DNA of 32,296 bases from Acinetobacter lwoffii (GTDB taxonomy: Bacteria; Pseudomonadota; Gammaproteobacteria; Pseudomonadales; Moraxellaceae): positions 1 to 32,296 of the forward strand of contig NZ_DCLL01000048.1 in NCBI RefSeq assembly GCF_002321025.1, in the 5' to 3' direction. The stretch's first letter is position 1. Each line of letters begins with the position of its first letter. Below, one piece after another: positions 17,445 to 25,537 of this stretch. The translations under genes were made by a program, and so were the position numbers. Below the pieces are notes generated by a model, which was not told the origin of the DNA, searched no databases, and was given only the letters and a program-made list of their open reading frames with translations.

Positions 17445-18205
17445 CGTGCTTGCGCTTCCATTGGTTGCAGTTCATTCAAAGCTTCTTTCAGCACTGCTTT
17501 CAAGCTGTTCATGACCTGATCCGAGTTTAAATGAGCACCCTCACCTTCATCCACCACATATTCTACAATACCCATTTTCTGCAATTTTTCTGCAGTCAGG
17601 GCCAAAGCTTCACTGGCCTGTTCAGCTTTTTCAGCAGTTTTCCAGAGAATTGAGGCACAGCCTTCCGGTGAAATCACCGAATAAATACTGTGAGAGAGCA
17701 TCACCACACGGTCTGCTACCCCAATACCGAGTGCACCACCTGAACCGCCTTCACCCAATACAGTTGCAATCACAGGTACTTTCAAATTAGAAAGCTGAGC
17801 CAGACTGGTGGCAATTGCTTCAGCCTGACCACGTTCTTCTGCACCGACACCCGGATAAGCACCCATGGTATCAATAAAGGTGAATACTGGAAGATTGAAA
17901 CGCTCTGCCATGTCTAGCAGACGCTGTGCCTTACGATAACCTTCTGGGTTACTCATGCCGAAATTATGCTGTAATTTTTCACGGGTACTACGACCACGAT
18001 GCTGACCGACGATCATCACCGGTTGACCATCAAAACGAGCCAGACCACCGATCATCGCGCCATCATCACCATATAGGCGGTCACCATGTAAAGCATCAAA
18101 TTCAGTGAATATTTCACCCACATAGTCCAGGAATTGTGGACGTTCTGGATGACGTGCAATCTGCACTGTCGCCCATGCTTTTGATGGAGTTGCTTTATTT
18201 TTCAT
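17381..18205 (-). CDS. accA: Acetyl-CoA carboxylase carboxyltransferase subunit alpha
   Basis: AccA pairs with AccD to move the carboxyl group from biotin to acetyl-CoA, making malonyl-CoA for fatty-acid synthesis. Characteristic sequence includes ARHPERPQFLDYV, GDRLYGDDGAMIGGLARFDG, FNLPVFTFIDTMGAYPGVGAEERGQ and GEGGSGGALGIGVAD. This 274-residue frame starts about 40 residues inside the E. coli AccA (319 aa), with no in-frame upstream extension visible beyond the 30-bp gap after ppx. Such shorter AccA proteins are normal in this genus as I recall. A weak Shine-Dalgarno region precedes the ATG. Confidence 0.94.
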   Translation of the reverse strand: MKNKATPSKAWATVQIARHPERPQFLDYVGEIFTEFDALHGDRLYGDDGAMIGGLARFDGQPVMIVGQHRGRSTREKLQHNFGMSNPEGYRKAQRLLDMAERFNLPVFTFIDTMGAYPGVGAEERGQAEAIATSLAQLSNLKVPVIATVLGEGGSGGALGIGVADRVVMLSHSIYSVISPEGCASILWKTAEKAEQASEALALTAEKLQKMGIVEYVVDEGEGAHLNSDQVMNSLKAVLKEALNELQPMEAQARCEARYQRLMKFGSDNLGLVS

Positions 18206-18235
18206 AGGTTAACCGTTTTCATCCCTATAAAGGTA

Positions 18236-19756
18236 TTAATTAACAAACTGTTCGGATTGAATCGAGAGTTCAATCTCCCAATTTTTAAATTGCTGCTGTT
18301 CATCGTGCAGTTCAGCGACCAGCAATGGCCATTGCTTGGCATCACCAGACACGCTGAGTTGCCATTGTTGCGCATTTTCAACCTTGAGTTCAATGGCAGG
18401 AAGCATCTCATCGCTACGACTGTGATTGACCAAAACCGACAGACGAAGCAGCAAACATAACCATAAAAGTTTAGATCCACCGACTTTCATCACATCAATC
18501 TTGGCATCAGCGCGCAATTTACGCCGATGGTGCGCGACCAAATGTGACAAATGATTTTGATCAACTTGCGAGAAACCGGCAATATCCGAGTGTTGTAATA
18601 AATATGCGCCATGACGATGATAGCCACTGTGACTGATGGCCAAACCAATCTCATGCAGATAGGCGGCACGACGTAACAGGTCACTATCTTCAATACTCAA
18701 ACCGAGTTCACTGGCCACGTCATTAAACAGTTTTTGTGCGGTCTGAACCACACGCTCAGCCTGCTTGGCATCGGCATTATAACGGCCGATCAAGGCATGT
18801 ACGGAACGATCACGGATATCTTCGTGCTTGAAACGGCCAAGCAAGTCATACATCACGCCTTCACGTAGCGCACCATCAGAATAGACCAAATGATCAATTC
18901 CCAATACATCAAAGACGGCATAGAGAATGGCAATACCAGCAGGTAAGACGGCACGACGGTCATCTTTCAGACCTTCGAATTCCATGTCCGAGACATATTT
19001 ATATTTAAGCAGCTTGTCTTTGAGCTTTTCCAGGCCTTCACGCGTCAACTGTTCGCGATCATTGCTCCAGCCCATATTAACGCAAATCTGGCGGCAGGCT
19101 TTAATAGTACCACTCGAGCCGACGACAGCATCCCAACCGGCTTCTTTATAAGTATTGGCAATTCCGGAAATTTCTTTACGTGCCGCAGTAACTGCTTTAT
19201 CAAAAGCTTTGGCGCTAATTTCACCATCCTGAAAATAAGCTTTGGTAAATGCTACACAGCCCATTTGTACTGATTCGGTATGAATCGGCTCGAATTCTTC
19301 ACCGATAATCAGCTCAGTTGAACCGCCACCGATGTCAACCACCAAACGACGACCGCTGTTGGCCATGGTATGCGATACACCCAGATAAATCAGACGGGCT
19401 TCTTCACGACCGGCAATAATTTCGATCGGTTTCGGTAAAATTTCTGCGGCTTTCTGGATAAATTCATGGCCGTTTTTGGCTTGACGTAAGGCATTCGTCG
19501 CTACGATCCGCAAGCGGTTCGGCTGAACGGCACCTAAACGCCCTACAAAACGGGCCAGACAGGCCAAACCACGTTGCTGTGCAGCTTCAGTTAAATTTTT
19601 ATTTTCGTCTAGTCCTGCGGCAAGCTGAACTTTTTCTGACATTGATGCCACTTTCTTCACTTCACCATGATCTACACGGGCGATGGCCAAATGAAAGCTG
19701 TTTGATCCCATATCGATGGCGGCAAGTAATTCTTCATCAATCAAAAAGTCAGACAT
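18236..19756 (-). CDS. ppx: Exopolyphosphatase / pppGpp phosphohydrolase family protein
   Basis: This is a 506-residue Ppx/GppA protein of the ASKHA fold. Signatures are AIDMGSNSFHLAIARV near the N-terminus, the ATNALRQAKN and REEARLIYLGV region, and VVDIGGGSTELIIG (phosphate 2). A C-terminal HD-like domain has LLRRAAYLHEIGLAISHSGYHRHGAYLL and HLVAHHRRK. The HD-like domain is typical of long Ppx rather than short forms. It cleaves terminal phosphate from polyphosphate and possibly pppGpp; the ppx versus gppA choice cannot be settled from the sequence. It is the first gene of the minus-strand run that continues 30 bp later with accA. Confidence 0.93.
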   Translation of the reverse strand: MSDFLIDEELLAAIDMGSNSFHLAIARVDHGEVKKVASMSEKVQLAAGLDENKNLTEAAQQRGLACLARFVGRLGAVQPNRLRIVATNALRQAKNGHEFIQKAAEILPKPIEIIAGREEARLIYLGVSHTMANSGRRLVVDIGGGSTELIIGEEFEPIHTESVQMGCVAFTKAYFQDGEISAKAFDKAVTAARKEISGIANTYKEAGWDAVVGSSGTIKACRQICVNMGWSNDREQLTREGLEKLKDKLLKYKYVSDMEFEGLKDDRRAVLPAGIAILYAVFDVLGIDHLVYSDGALREGVMYDLLGRFKHEDIRDRSVHALIGRYNADAKQAERVVQTAQKLFNDVASELGLSIEDSDLLRRAAYLHEIGLAISHSGYHRHGAYLLQHSDIAGFSQVDQNHLSHLVAHHRRKLRADAKIDVMKVGGSKLLWLCLLLRLSVLVNHSRSDEMLPAIELKVENAQQWQLSVSGDAKQWPLLVAELHDEQQQFKNWEIELSIQSEQFVN

Positions 19757-20016
19757 TCCAGAAATAAACCTTTAACGAATTGTGCTTAGAGTAATTCACA
19801 TGCATGCAATTTAAAAGCCATTTGTAGCGACAATTTAATGCCTTATTCTTTTTTTTATCGGGAATAATAGTGAGACACGATCATCACTATCGTGATCATC
19901 CATTAGACAAAATAACATTAAGCATTGAAAATTTACAGATTCCCCTACATTGTTAAAGATGGCTATGTAATACTAATAATTAGTTATCTTTAAAATATTA
20001 ATCTGGAGCACATTCC
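19757..20016. other. Gap between divergent ppx and trxA
   Basis: No gene is seen. A hairpin GATCATCAC-TATC-GTGATCATC with one mismatch lies at 19879-19900, and could be an operator. A loose trxA promoter candidate is TTGTTA with TAATAA 18 nt downstream, near 19950-19980. TCTGGAG before 20017 is the trxA ribosome binding site. Confidence 0.4.
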
Positions 20017-20343
20017 ATGTCTGGCAACATCGTAAACACTACTGACGCAAACTTCGAAGCAGACGTTCTTCAATCAGACGTTCCTGTACTGGTGGACTTT
20101 TGGGCAGGCTGGTGTGCACCATGTAAAGCAATCGCACCTGTACTTGAAGTGCTTGCTGATGAATACCAAGGCAAAGTTAAAATCGTGAAAGTTGACGTAA
20201 CTTCTTGCGAACAAACTGCTGTGAATTTCAACATCCGTAACATCCCGGCTTTGTTGATGTTCAAAAATGGTGAAGTTGTTGCGACTCAAGTCGGTGCTGC
20301 ACCAAAATCTAAACTGACTGCATTTATTGATGACAATATCTAA
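20017..20343 (+). CDS. trxA: Thioredoxin 1
   Basis: This 108-residue thioredoxin is the general cytoplasmic disulfide reductase fed by thioredoxin reductase. The active site is W32-C33-A34-P35-C36 (FWAGWCAPCKAI), so alanine replaces the usual glycine of WCGPC. The cis-proline loop (RNIPALLMFKNGE) and buried Asp (VLVDFWA) are intact. The variant motif occurs in other thioredoxins and should remain active. A good TCTGGAG ribosome binding site precedes the ATG, and a perfect terminator follows at 20364-20393. Confidence 0.97.
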   Translation: MSGNIVNTTDANFEADVLQSDVPVLVDFWAGWCAPCKAIAPVLEVLADEYQGKVKIVKVDVTSCEQTAVNFNIRNIPALLMFKNGEVVATQVGAAPKSKLTAFIDDNI

Positions 20344-20363
20344 GCACAGCATTTTTAGTAAAA

Positions 20364-20393
20364 AATACGCGACTCATGCTCGCGTATTTTTTT
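20364..20393 (+). terminator. Intrinsic terminator of trxA
   Basis: AATACGCGA (20364-20372) and TCGCGTATT (20380-20388) form a perfect 9-bp stem with a 7-nt loop and a run of T to 20393. Confidence 0.92.
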
Positions 20394-20403
20394 CGGCTAT
20401 AAA

Positions 20404-20432
20404 TTGACAAACCTGGCATTTTCTCTTATATT
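20404..20432 (+). promoter_or_regulatory. Strong sigma-70 promoter of rho
   Basis: Consensus TTGACA (20404-20409), 17-nt spacer and TATATT (20427-20432) directly follow the trxA terminator. Transcription would start near 20439, leaving about 227 nt of leader before rho. Confidence 0.82.
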
Positions 20433-20438
20433 CGCTAC

Positions 20439-20665
20439 TCAAGAGATAAAGGATCCTAAATCCTGTCAATTTCTTACAAGACACATTACATAAGATGCCG
20501 CTCGGCAATAGAAATTGTTTTCCACATTTTTCTTTGAAACACTCAAACAGATCTCTGAATTGTTCTTTTGCAAATTCAATTGCTTTCGTTTGAATGCTGG
20601 TATGCGGCCGAATGTTACTCCCTTTCTAACCTGTACCTCAGAACTTTGATTCTATCTGACCACCT
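20439..20665 (+). promoter_or_regulatory. Long rho leader with a 32-codon upstream ORF and C/T-rich tract
   Basis: The leader is poor in G and rich in C and T over much of its length (for example CCACATTTTTCTTTG and ACTCCCTTTCTAACCTGTACC), as expected of a Rho loading site. An ATG at 20495 opens a 32-codon frame ending in TGA at 20591-20593, without a clear ribosome binding site. E. coli rho has an autoregulated leader with a short rhoL peptide; equivalence is inference. Confidence 0.45.
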
Positions 20666-21934
20666 ATGAATTTAACCGAACTCAAGAAAAAACCGATTGG
20701 CGAACTCATCAAGATTGCCGAGTTTATGGGCCTCGAAGGTATGGCTCGTAACCGTAAGCAAGACATTATTTTTGCCATCTTAAAACGTCATGCAATGAAT
20801 GGCGAAGAGATTTTTGGTGATGGCGTTCTAGAAATTTTGTCAGATGGTTTTGGCTTTTTACGCTCAGCCGCAGGTTCTTATTTAGCAGGTCCTGACGATA
20901 TTTATGTCAGCCCTTCTCAAATTCGTCGTTTTAACCTCCGTACTGGCGACACCATTACTGGCACCATTCGTCCGCCGAAAGAAGGCGAACGTTATTTTGC
21001 TTTACTTAAAGTCAATCAAATTAACTACGACACACCTGAAAATTCACGTAACAAGATTCTGTTTGAAAACTTGACGCCATTATTCCCGACTGAACAGTTG
21101 GTGATGGAGTTGGGCAATGGCACCACTGAAGATTTAACCACCCGTGTGATCGACTTAGTTGCACCGATTGGTAAAGGCCAGCGTTCAATTATTGTGGCTC
21201 CGCCGAAAGCGGGTAAAACCATGCTGCTGCAAAGCATTGCACAGTCCATCGTTCGCAATAATCCTGAAGTTATTCTGATCGTTCTCCTAATTGATGAGCG
21301 TCCAGAAGAAGTGACTGAGATGGAGCGTACGGTTCGCGGTGAAGTCGTGGCTTCTACCTTTGATGAATCTCCTGCACGTCACGTTCAAGTTGCTGAAATG
21401 GTGATTGAAAAAGCAAAACGTCTGGTTGAACATAAGAAAGACGTGGTGATTCTGCTTGACTCGATTACCCGTTTGGCGCGTGCCTATAACACCGTGATTC
21501 CTTCATCAGGCAAAGTACTGACTGGTGGTGTGGATGCGCATGCCTTAGAACGTCCTAAACGCTTCTTCGGTGCTGCACGTAATATCGAAGAAGGCGGTTC
21601 ACTGACCATCATTTCTACTGCCCTGATTGAAACCGGTAGTAAAATGGATGAAGTGATTTACGAAGAATTCAAAGGTACAGGTAACCAGGAAATTACCCTT
21701 GATCGTCGCATTGCTGAAAAACGCGTATTCCCTGCGATGAACATCAAGAAATCTGGTACTCGCCGTGAAGAACGCCTGATGTCGGAAGACAATCTGCGTA
21801 AAGTCTGGATTCTGCGCAAGCTGTTGCATACTCAAGATGAGTTGGCGGCAATGGAATTCTTACTGGATCGTATGAAAGAAACCAAGACCAATGATGATTT
21901 CTTTGATCAGATGAAACGCAAAGCTTCAAATTAA
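20666..21934 (+). CDS. rho: Transcription termination factor Rho
   Basis: This 422-residue hexameric RNA helicase ends untranslated transcripts. The N-terminal helical part (MNLTELKKKPIGELIKIAEF) leads to the cold-shock-like primary RNA-binding domain with DGFGFLRS (RNP1-like). The ATPase core has Walker A APPKAGKTML, Walker B VVILLDSITRLARAYN, the Q-loop region TGGVDAHALERPKRFFGAARNIEEGGSLT and the R-loop GTGNQE. Length equals the usual short Rho with no insertion domain. The long leader and upstream promoter suggest autoregulation. Confidence 0.98.
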   Translation: MNLTELKKKPIGELIKIAEFMGLEGMARNRKQDIIFAILKRHAMNGEEIFGDGVLEILSDGFGFLRSAAGSYLAGPDDIYVSPSQIRRFNLRTGDTITGTIRPPKEGERYFALLKVNQINYDTPENSRNKILFENLTPLFPTEQLVMELGNGTTEDLTTRVIDLVAPIGKGQRSIIVAPPKAGKTMLLQSIAQSIVRNNPEVILIVLLIDERPEEVTEMERTVRGEVVASTFDESPARHVQVAEMVIEKAKRLVEHKKDVVILLDSITRLARAYNTVIPSSGKVLTGGVDAHALERPKRFFGAARNIEEGGSLTIISTALIETGSKMDEVIYEEFKGTGNQEITLDRRIAEKRVFPAMNIKKSGTRREERLMSEDNLRKVWILRKLLHTQDELAAMEFLLDRMKETKTNDDFFDQMKRKASN

Positions 21935-21945
21935 AATTTCAAATG

Positions 21946-21973
21946 AAAGGTCATCTAAACGGTGGCCTTTTTT
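21946..21973 (+). terminator. Intrinsic terminator of rho
   Basis: AAAGGTCA (21946-21953) pairs with TGGCCTTT (21963-21970) with one T-G wobble, followed by more T residues. Confidence 0.82.
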
Positions 21974-22335
21974 AGGTTGACATAAATTACAGAATGAAAC
22001 AATCAAGCTTGATTTATGTAAACTTATTTTTAAGTTTTTGATTAATAAAATGTTCAGATTAAAAATTGTATAACTTTTAAGTGTTTAATAAGCCTTTCTC
22101 CAATCTAAATGTTTCATTCCATTGTTATTTTCTGTTAAAAACTTCTTATTTTTTATCGTTTTTCCGTACTTTTTTGATCATTGCCAGTAGCAATTAAAAA
22201 TGCGCAGTGATAGCATATTTGCAGACCAGTTAGACTGCTCCTGCGTTGTTAGTCCCTAACACAATTAGGAACAATAAAAGCACTTAACAGACTAACTTTG
22301 GTTTTTTTTAATCTCAATTTTTAGAGAGTGATGCC
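21974..22335. other. AT-rich gap upstream of the alanine-rich lipoprotein
   Basis: No gene is seen in about 360 bp. An inverted repeat GTCCCTAA-CACAA-TTAGGAAC (7 of 8 bases) lies at 22252-22272, and GTTAGTC / GACTAAC offer a longer alternative pairing. I could not pick a convincing -35/-10 pair. AGAGAGTG just before 22336 is the ribosome binding site. Confidence 0.45.
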
Positions 22336-22623
22336 ATGTTATTCAAAAAAATCGCTATTGCTGCTGCAGTTGCTACTACTCTAGCTTTCGTTGGTTGTGC
22401 TAAAAAAGCTGACGACGCTGCTGCTGACGCTAACCAAGCTGCATCTGAAGCTGTAGAAGCTGCTTCTGAAGCTGAAGCTGCTGCTGATGCTGCTGCTGTA
22501 GAAGCTACTTCTGAAGTTGCTGCTTCTGAAACTGCTGCTGCTGCTGAAGCTGACGCTGCTGCTGCTGTTGCTGTTGACGCTGCTGCTGACGCTACTGCTG
22601 CTTCTGAAGCTGCTGCTCAATAA
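22336..22623 (+). CDS. Small alanine-rich lipoprotein
   Basis: This 95-residue protein has a lipoprotein signal peptide with two lysines, a hydrophobic core and the lipobox AFVGC; Cys21 would be lipidated. The mature 75 residues are just over half alanine. The remainder is almost only Glu, Asp, Ser, Val and Thr in imperfect repeats such as AASEA and AADAAA. Almost every alanine codon is GCT, which hints at high expression or repeat expansion. The mature part should form one long acidic helix, perhaps a rod between outer membrane and peptidoglycan, in the manner of Lpp (inference). No database family is recognised. A strong terminator follows. Confidence 0.85.
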   Translation: MLFKKIAIAAAVATTLAFVGCAKKADDAAADANQAASEAVEAASEAEAAADAAAVEATSEVAASETAAAAEADAAAAVAVDAAADATAASEAAAQ

Positions 22624-22643
22624 TCTTTTAGATTATTCAGTAC

Positions 22644-22676
22644 AAAAAAAAGAGAGCCTTTGGCTCTCTTTTTTTA
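22644..22676. terminator. Bidirectional intrinsic terminator
   Basis: AAAGAGAGCC (22649-22658) and GGCTCTCTTT (22662-22671) pair perfectly around a TTT loop, with A and T runs on the two sides. It serves the lipoprotein gene on the plus strand and ihfA on the minus strand. Confidence 0.92.
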
Positions 22677-22728
22677 TTTTAAAAATCGAAATTTAAAAAT
22701 ATTAGATTTCAGTTTTTAAAAAAGCAGA

Positions 22729-23025
22729 TCAGTTGACCTGCTCATTTCCCACACGTTGACGGAACTTCTGTCCCGCACGGAAGGTGACCACGCGGCGTGC
22801 AGAAATCGGAATCTCTTCACCCGTTTTCGGGTTACGGCCCGGACGTTGACGCTTATCACGCAACTCGAAATTACCAAAACCCGAAAGTTTTACTTGCTCG
22901 CCTGAGATGAGCGCCTGGCTAATCTCATCGAAGAACAACTCAACCATTTGTTTTGCTTCACGACGGTTTAAACTCGTGAGCTCACTTAAATGATCAGCCA
23001 TTTCTGCTTTAGTTAGTGCTGTCAT
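22729..23025 (-). CDS. ihfA: Integration host factor subunit alpha
   Basis: This 98-residue DNA-bending protein forms a heterodimer with IhfB. The HU/IHF signature GFGNFELRDKRQRPGRNPKTGEEIPI is intact, including the proline-tipped beta arm that intercalates in DNA. The N-terminal MTALTKAEMADHLSEL matches IhfA. Its ATG overlaps the pheT stop by 4 bp (ATGA), so translation is coupled. The pheT-ihfA order is the one found in E. coli. Confidence 0.96.
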   Translation of the reverse strand: MTALTKAEMADHLSELTSLNRREAKQMVELFFDEISQALISGEQVKLSGFGNFELRDKRQRPGRNPKTGEEIPISARRVVTFRAGQKFRQRVGNEQVN

Positions 23026-25403
23026 GAAGCCCTCAATGTCGCTTGGTAAGTGTTTTCTAACACTTGAAGGATATTATCCATACCTGATTTAATTTCAGCA
23101 TCTTCCAGTGTACGGCTTGGATGCTGCCAGAGAAGTGCAAATGCCAGTGAGCGTTTCCCTTCTTCTACTCCTTGTCCAGTGTACACATCGAACAACCAAG
23201 TTGAGTCTAAAAGCTCTCCGCCTGTTTTTTCGATAAGTCCCTGAATTTCGCTAACATTAATCTTATCATTAATTAAAAGCGCAATATCACGTCGAACCGA
23301 TGGAAAACGTGATAATTCTGTAAAATTAGATACATAAGTTTGCAAAATAGCCGCTTGATCCAATTCTGCTACCCATGTGGTTGCCAGATCAAGTTCGTCT
23401 TCAAGTGAGGGATGTAAACGCCCCAAGTAACCAATTGATTGACCATTCACGAGAATTTCTGCGGATTGTCCTGGATGCAACCAGCTACGCTCTGAACGCA
23501 CATATTCTACTTTGACACGACCAGCAGCCAGAATTTCTTCTACATCGCCTTTAAAGTCAAAGAAGTCCATTGCAGCGGGTTTTGCATGCCAAGATTCAGC
23601 ATGACGTGAACCAGTTGCAATCAATGCAAAAGTTGGAATCTGTTTTAAATCATGAATACTGCTGGCTTCCTGATAGTCAAAACGCAGACCGAGCTCAAAG
23701 AAACGTACACGACTTTGCTGGCGGTTGACATTGTACTGAACACAAGGAATCAGACTAGACAGCAAGGTTGAACGCATCACCGCCAAATCACTTGAAATTG
23801 GATTGGCTAATGCTAATGGATTCACACTGGAATTAAGTTGCTTTTCAAGTTTTAGGTCTGCGAAGCTAAAGCTGATCGCTTCCTGATAACCTAAAGTTAC
23901 GGCAGTTTGACGGAGTTGGCCCAACTCAAATTGATCTTGGTATTTCGCCAATTTCACATCAATCACAGGCAGACTGATTTGAATATTGTCATAACCGTGA
24001 ATACGTGCCACTTCTTCAATCAAATCTTGGTAAATCACCATATCATAACGATGTGATGGCGGTACCACTGACCACTCGCCTTCTGCTTTTACTGTAACTT
24101 CACAACCTAAACGGCTTAAAGCATCAGTAATGAACGCTGAGTCAACACTATAGCCTAGCAGTTGATCGACTTGTGCTTGATTCAACTCAATTGCGTCGCG
24201 TGTTGGCAATAACGCTGCATTTTCGGCAACTGTAATTGGTCCAAACTCACCGCCCGCAAGTTCCGCAATCAATTGTGATGCGCGGTGCATAGCGATCAAT
24301 GGCAATTCAAAATCGACACCACGTTCATAACGCTGAGAAGCATCAGTATGCATGCCAAAGCTACGTGCACGACCGGCAATATGCAATGGCGCGAAGAATG
24401 CTGATTCCAGGAAAATTTCAGTGGTTGCATCGCTGACTGCTGAAGACAAGCCACCCATAATACCAGCAATGGCCAATGCTTTTTCATCATCTGCAATCAC
24501 CATCACTTTTTCGTTGAGTTCAACTTCTTGTTCATTGAGCAAAACCAACTTTTCAGCTTCCGCCGCTTGACGTACATGTACCGCGCCTTGAACTTTACCA
24601 CCGTCAAATGCATGTAGCGGTTGACCAAGCTCGATTAATACATAGTTGGTAATATCGACCAGAATGCTGTGCTGACGAATACCTGAACGCGCCAATGCTC
24701 TCTCCATCCATACAGGAGTCACAGCCTTGGTATTGACGTTCTTGATGACACGACCCAAGTAACGTGGGCAGCCTTCAGTCGACACAACGACTTTCTTTTC
24801 GTCGCTAATAGTCGCAGCTACTTCTTTAATTTCAGGGGCAGTCACTGGCAATTGGTTGATCACACCAATTTCACGCGCGATCCCGCGAATACTGAAGCAG
24901 TCCCCACGGTTAGGCGTAATGCTGATGTCAATCACATTGTCATCAAGATCCAGATATTCACGAATGTTCATACCTACTGGTGCATCTGCAGGCAGCTCTA
25001 AAAGACCGTCGATTTTATCTTCCAGATCGATTTCTGAAGCGCCGCACAGCATACCTTGTGACTCGATACCACGTAGCTTGCCTTTCTTGATTTTGAAATC
25101 GCCTGGAAGTACTGCACCAATGGTCGCAACCGGTGCTTTCATGCCGGCACGTACATTTGGCGCACCACATACAATTTGTAGTGGCTCACCAGAACCGATA
25201 TTGACAGTGGTCACACGCAAGCGATCTGCATCAGGATGTTGTTCTACTGTCAGGACTTCCCCCACCACCACACCAGTAAAGGGTTTGGCTGCAGGTGCAA
25301 GCTCATCCACTTCCAGACCCAACATGGTCAATTGATCAGAAAGTTTTTCGCTATCGATGGCTGGGTTGACCCATGTGCGTAGCCAATTTTCGCTAATTTT
25401 CAT
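23022..25403 (-). CDS. pheT: Phenylalanine-tRNA ligase subunit beta
   Basis: This 793-residue subunit pairs with PheS in an alpha2-beta2 enzyme that charges tRNA-Phe. Seen in order: the N-terminal start MKISENWLRTWV, the tRNA-binding OB domain (VVVGEVLTVEQHPDADRLRV...IVCGAPN), the B3/B4 editing domain (RYLGRVIKNVN and GGLSSAVSDATTEIFLESAFF), the B5 domain, and the C-terminal FDX-ACB domain (FPSVRRDIALLINDKINVSEI). Length is normal. The gap to pheS is 134 bp and filled with palindromic repeats, which is unusual inside this operon. The ATG has only a weak, distant AGG. Confidence 0.97.
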   Translation of the reverse strand: MKISENWLRTWVNPAIDSEKLSDQLTMLGLEVDELAPAAKPFTGVVVGEVLTVEQHPDADRLRVTTVNIGSGEPLQIVCGAPNVRAGMKAPVATIGAVLPGDFKIKKGKLRGIESQGMLCGASEIDLEDKIDGLLELPADAPVGMNIREYLDLDDNVIDISITPNRGDCFSIRGIAREIGVINQLPVTAPEIKEVAATISDEKKVVVSTEGCPRYLGRVIKNVNTKAVTPVWMERALARSGIRQHSILVDITNYVLIELGQPLHAFDGGKVQGAVHVRQAAEAEKLVLLNEQEVELNEKVMVIADDEKALAIAGIMGGLSSAVSDATTEIFLESAFFAPLHIAGRARSFGMHTDASQRYERGVDFELPLIAMHRASQLIAELAGGEFGPITVAENAALLPTRDAIELNQAQVDQLLGYSVDSAFITDALSRLGCEVTVKAEGEWSVVPPSHRYDMVIYQDLIEEVARIHGYDNIQISLPVIDVKLAKYQDQFELGQLRQTAVTLGYQEAISFSFADLKLEKQLNSSVNPLALANPISSDLAVMRSTLLSSLIPCVQYNVNRQQSRVRFFELGLRFDYQEASSIHDLKQIPTFALIATGSRHAESWHAKPAAMDFFDFKGDVEEILAAGRVKVEYVRSERSWLHPGQSAEILVNGQSIGYLGRLHPSLEDELDLATTWVAELDQAAILQTYVSNFTELSRFPSVRRDIALLINDKINVSEIQGLIEKTGGELLDSTWLFDVYTGQGVEEGKRSLAFALLWQHPSRTLEDAEIKSGMDNILQVLENTYQATLRAS

Positions 25404-25434
25404 TGATATAAAACCTGTAATTCAAATCTCTAGA

Positions 25435-25470
25435 ATCCCCCTCTGCTCCCCATTTTCCAAAGGGGAGAAC
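25435..25470 (-). repeat. Short palindromic repeat, diverged reverse copy in pheS-pheT gap
   Basis: CTCCCC-A-TTT (25446-25455 region) pairs with AAAGGGGAG (25459-25467 region) around a short loop with one bulged A. The GGGGGATT-type tail is on the left, so it reads as a family member on the minus strand, facing the copy at 25490. Confidence 0.5.
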
Positions 25471-25489
25471 TCCATCTATTTCACGGAGT

Positions 25490-25524
25490 CCCTCTTCTTT
25501 TTAAAAGAAGAGGTTAGGAGAGGA
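25490..25524 (+). repeat. Short palindromic repeat, copy C (REP-like)
   Basis: CCTCTTCTTTT and AAAAGAAGAGG form a near-perfect palindrome with almost no loop, followed by TTAGGAGAGGATT. The first 14 bases match the copy at 8607 exactly and the tail differs by one base. Confidence 0.78.
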
Positions 25525-25537
25525 TTATTAAAAAGTT

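Noticed and set aside
18202..18222. Six-codon frame (MKTVNL) whose stop overlaps the accA ATG
   Set aside because: It looks like a coupling peptide, but AGGG abuts its ATG with no spacing, so initiation there is unlikely.
22381..22620. Serine-rich ORF opposite the alanine-rich lipoprotein
   Set aside because: It is the mirror of the GCT repeats (AGC on the other strand) and has no start signals; the plus-strand gene has a proper lipobox and ribosome binding site.
24856..25335. 159-codon ORF opposite pheT
   Set aside because: It lies within the tRNA-binding domain coding region and has a low-complexity Ser/Pro/Arg translation.
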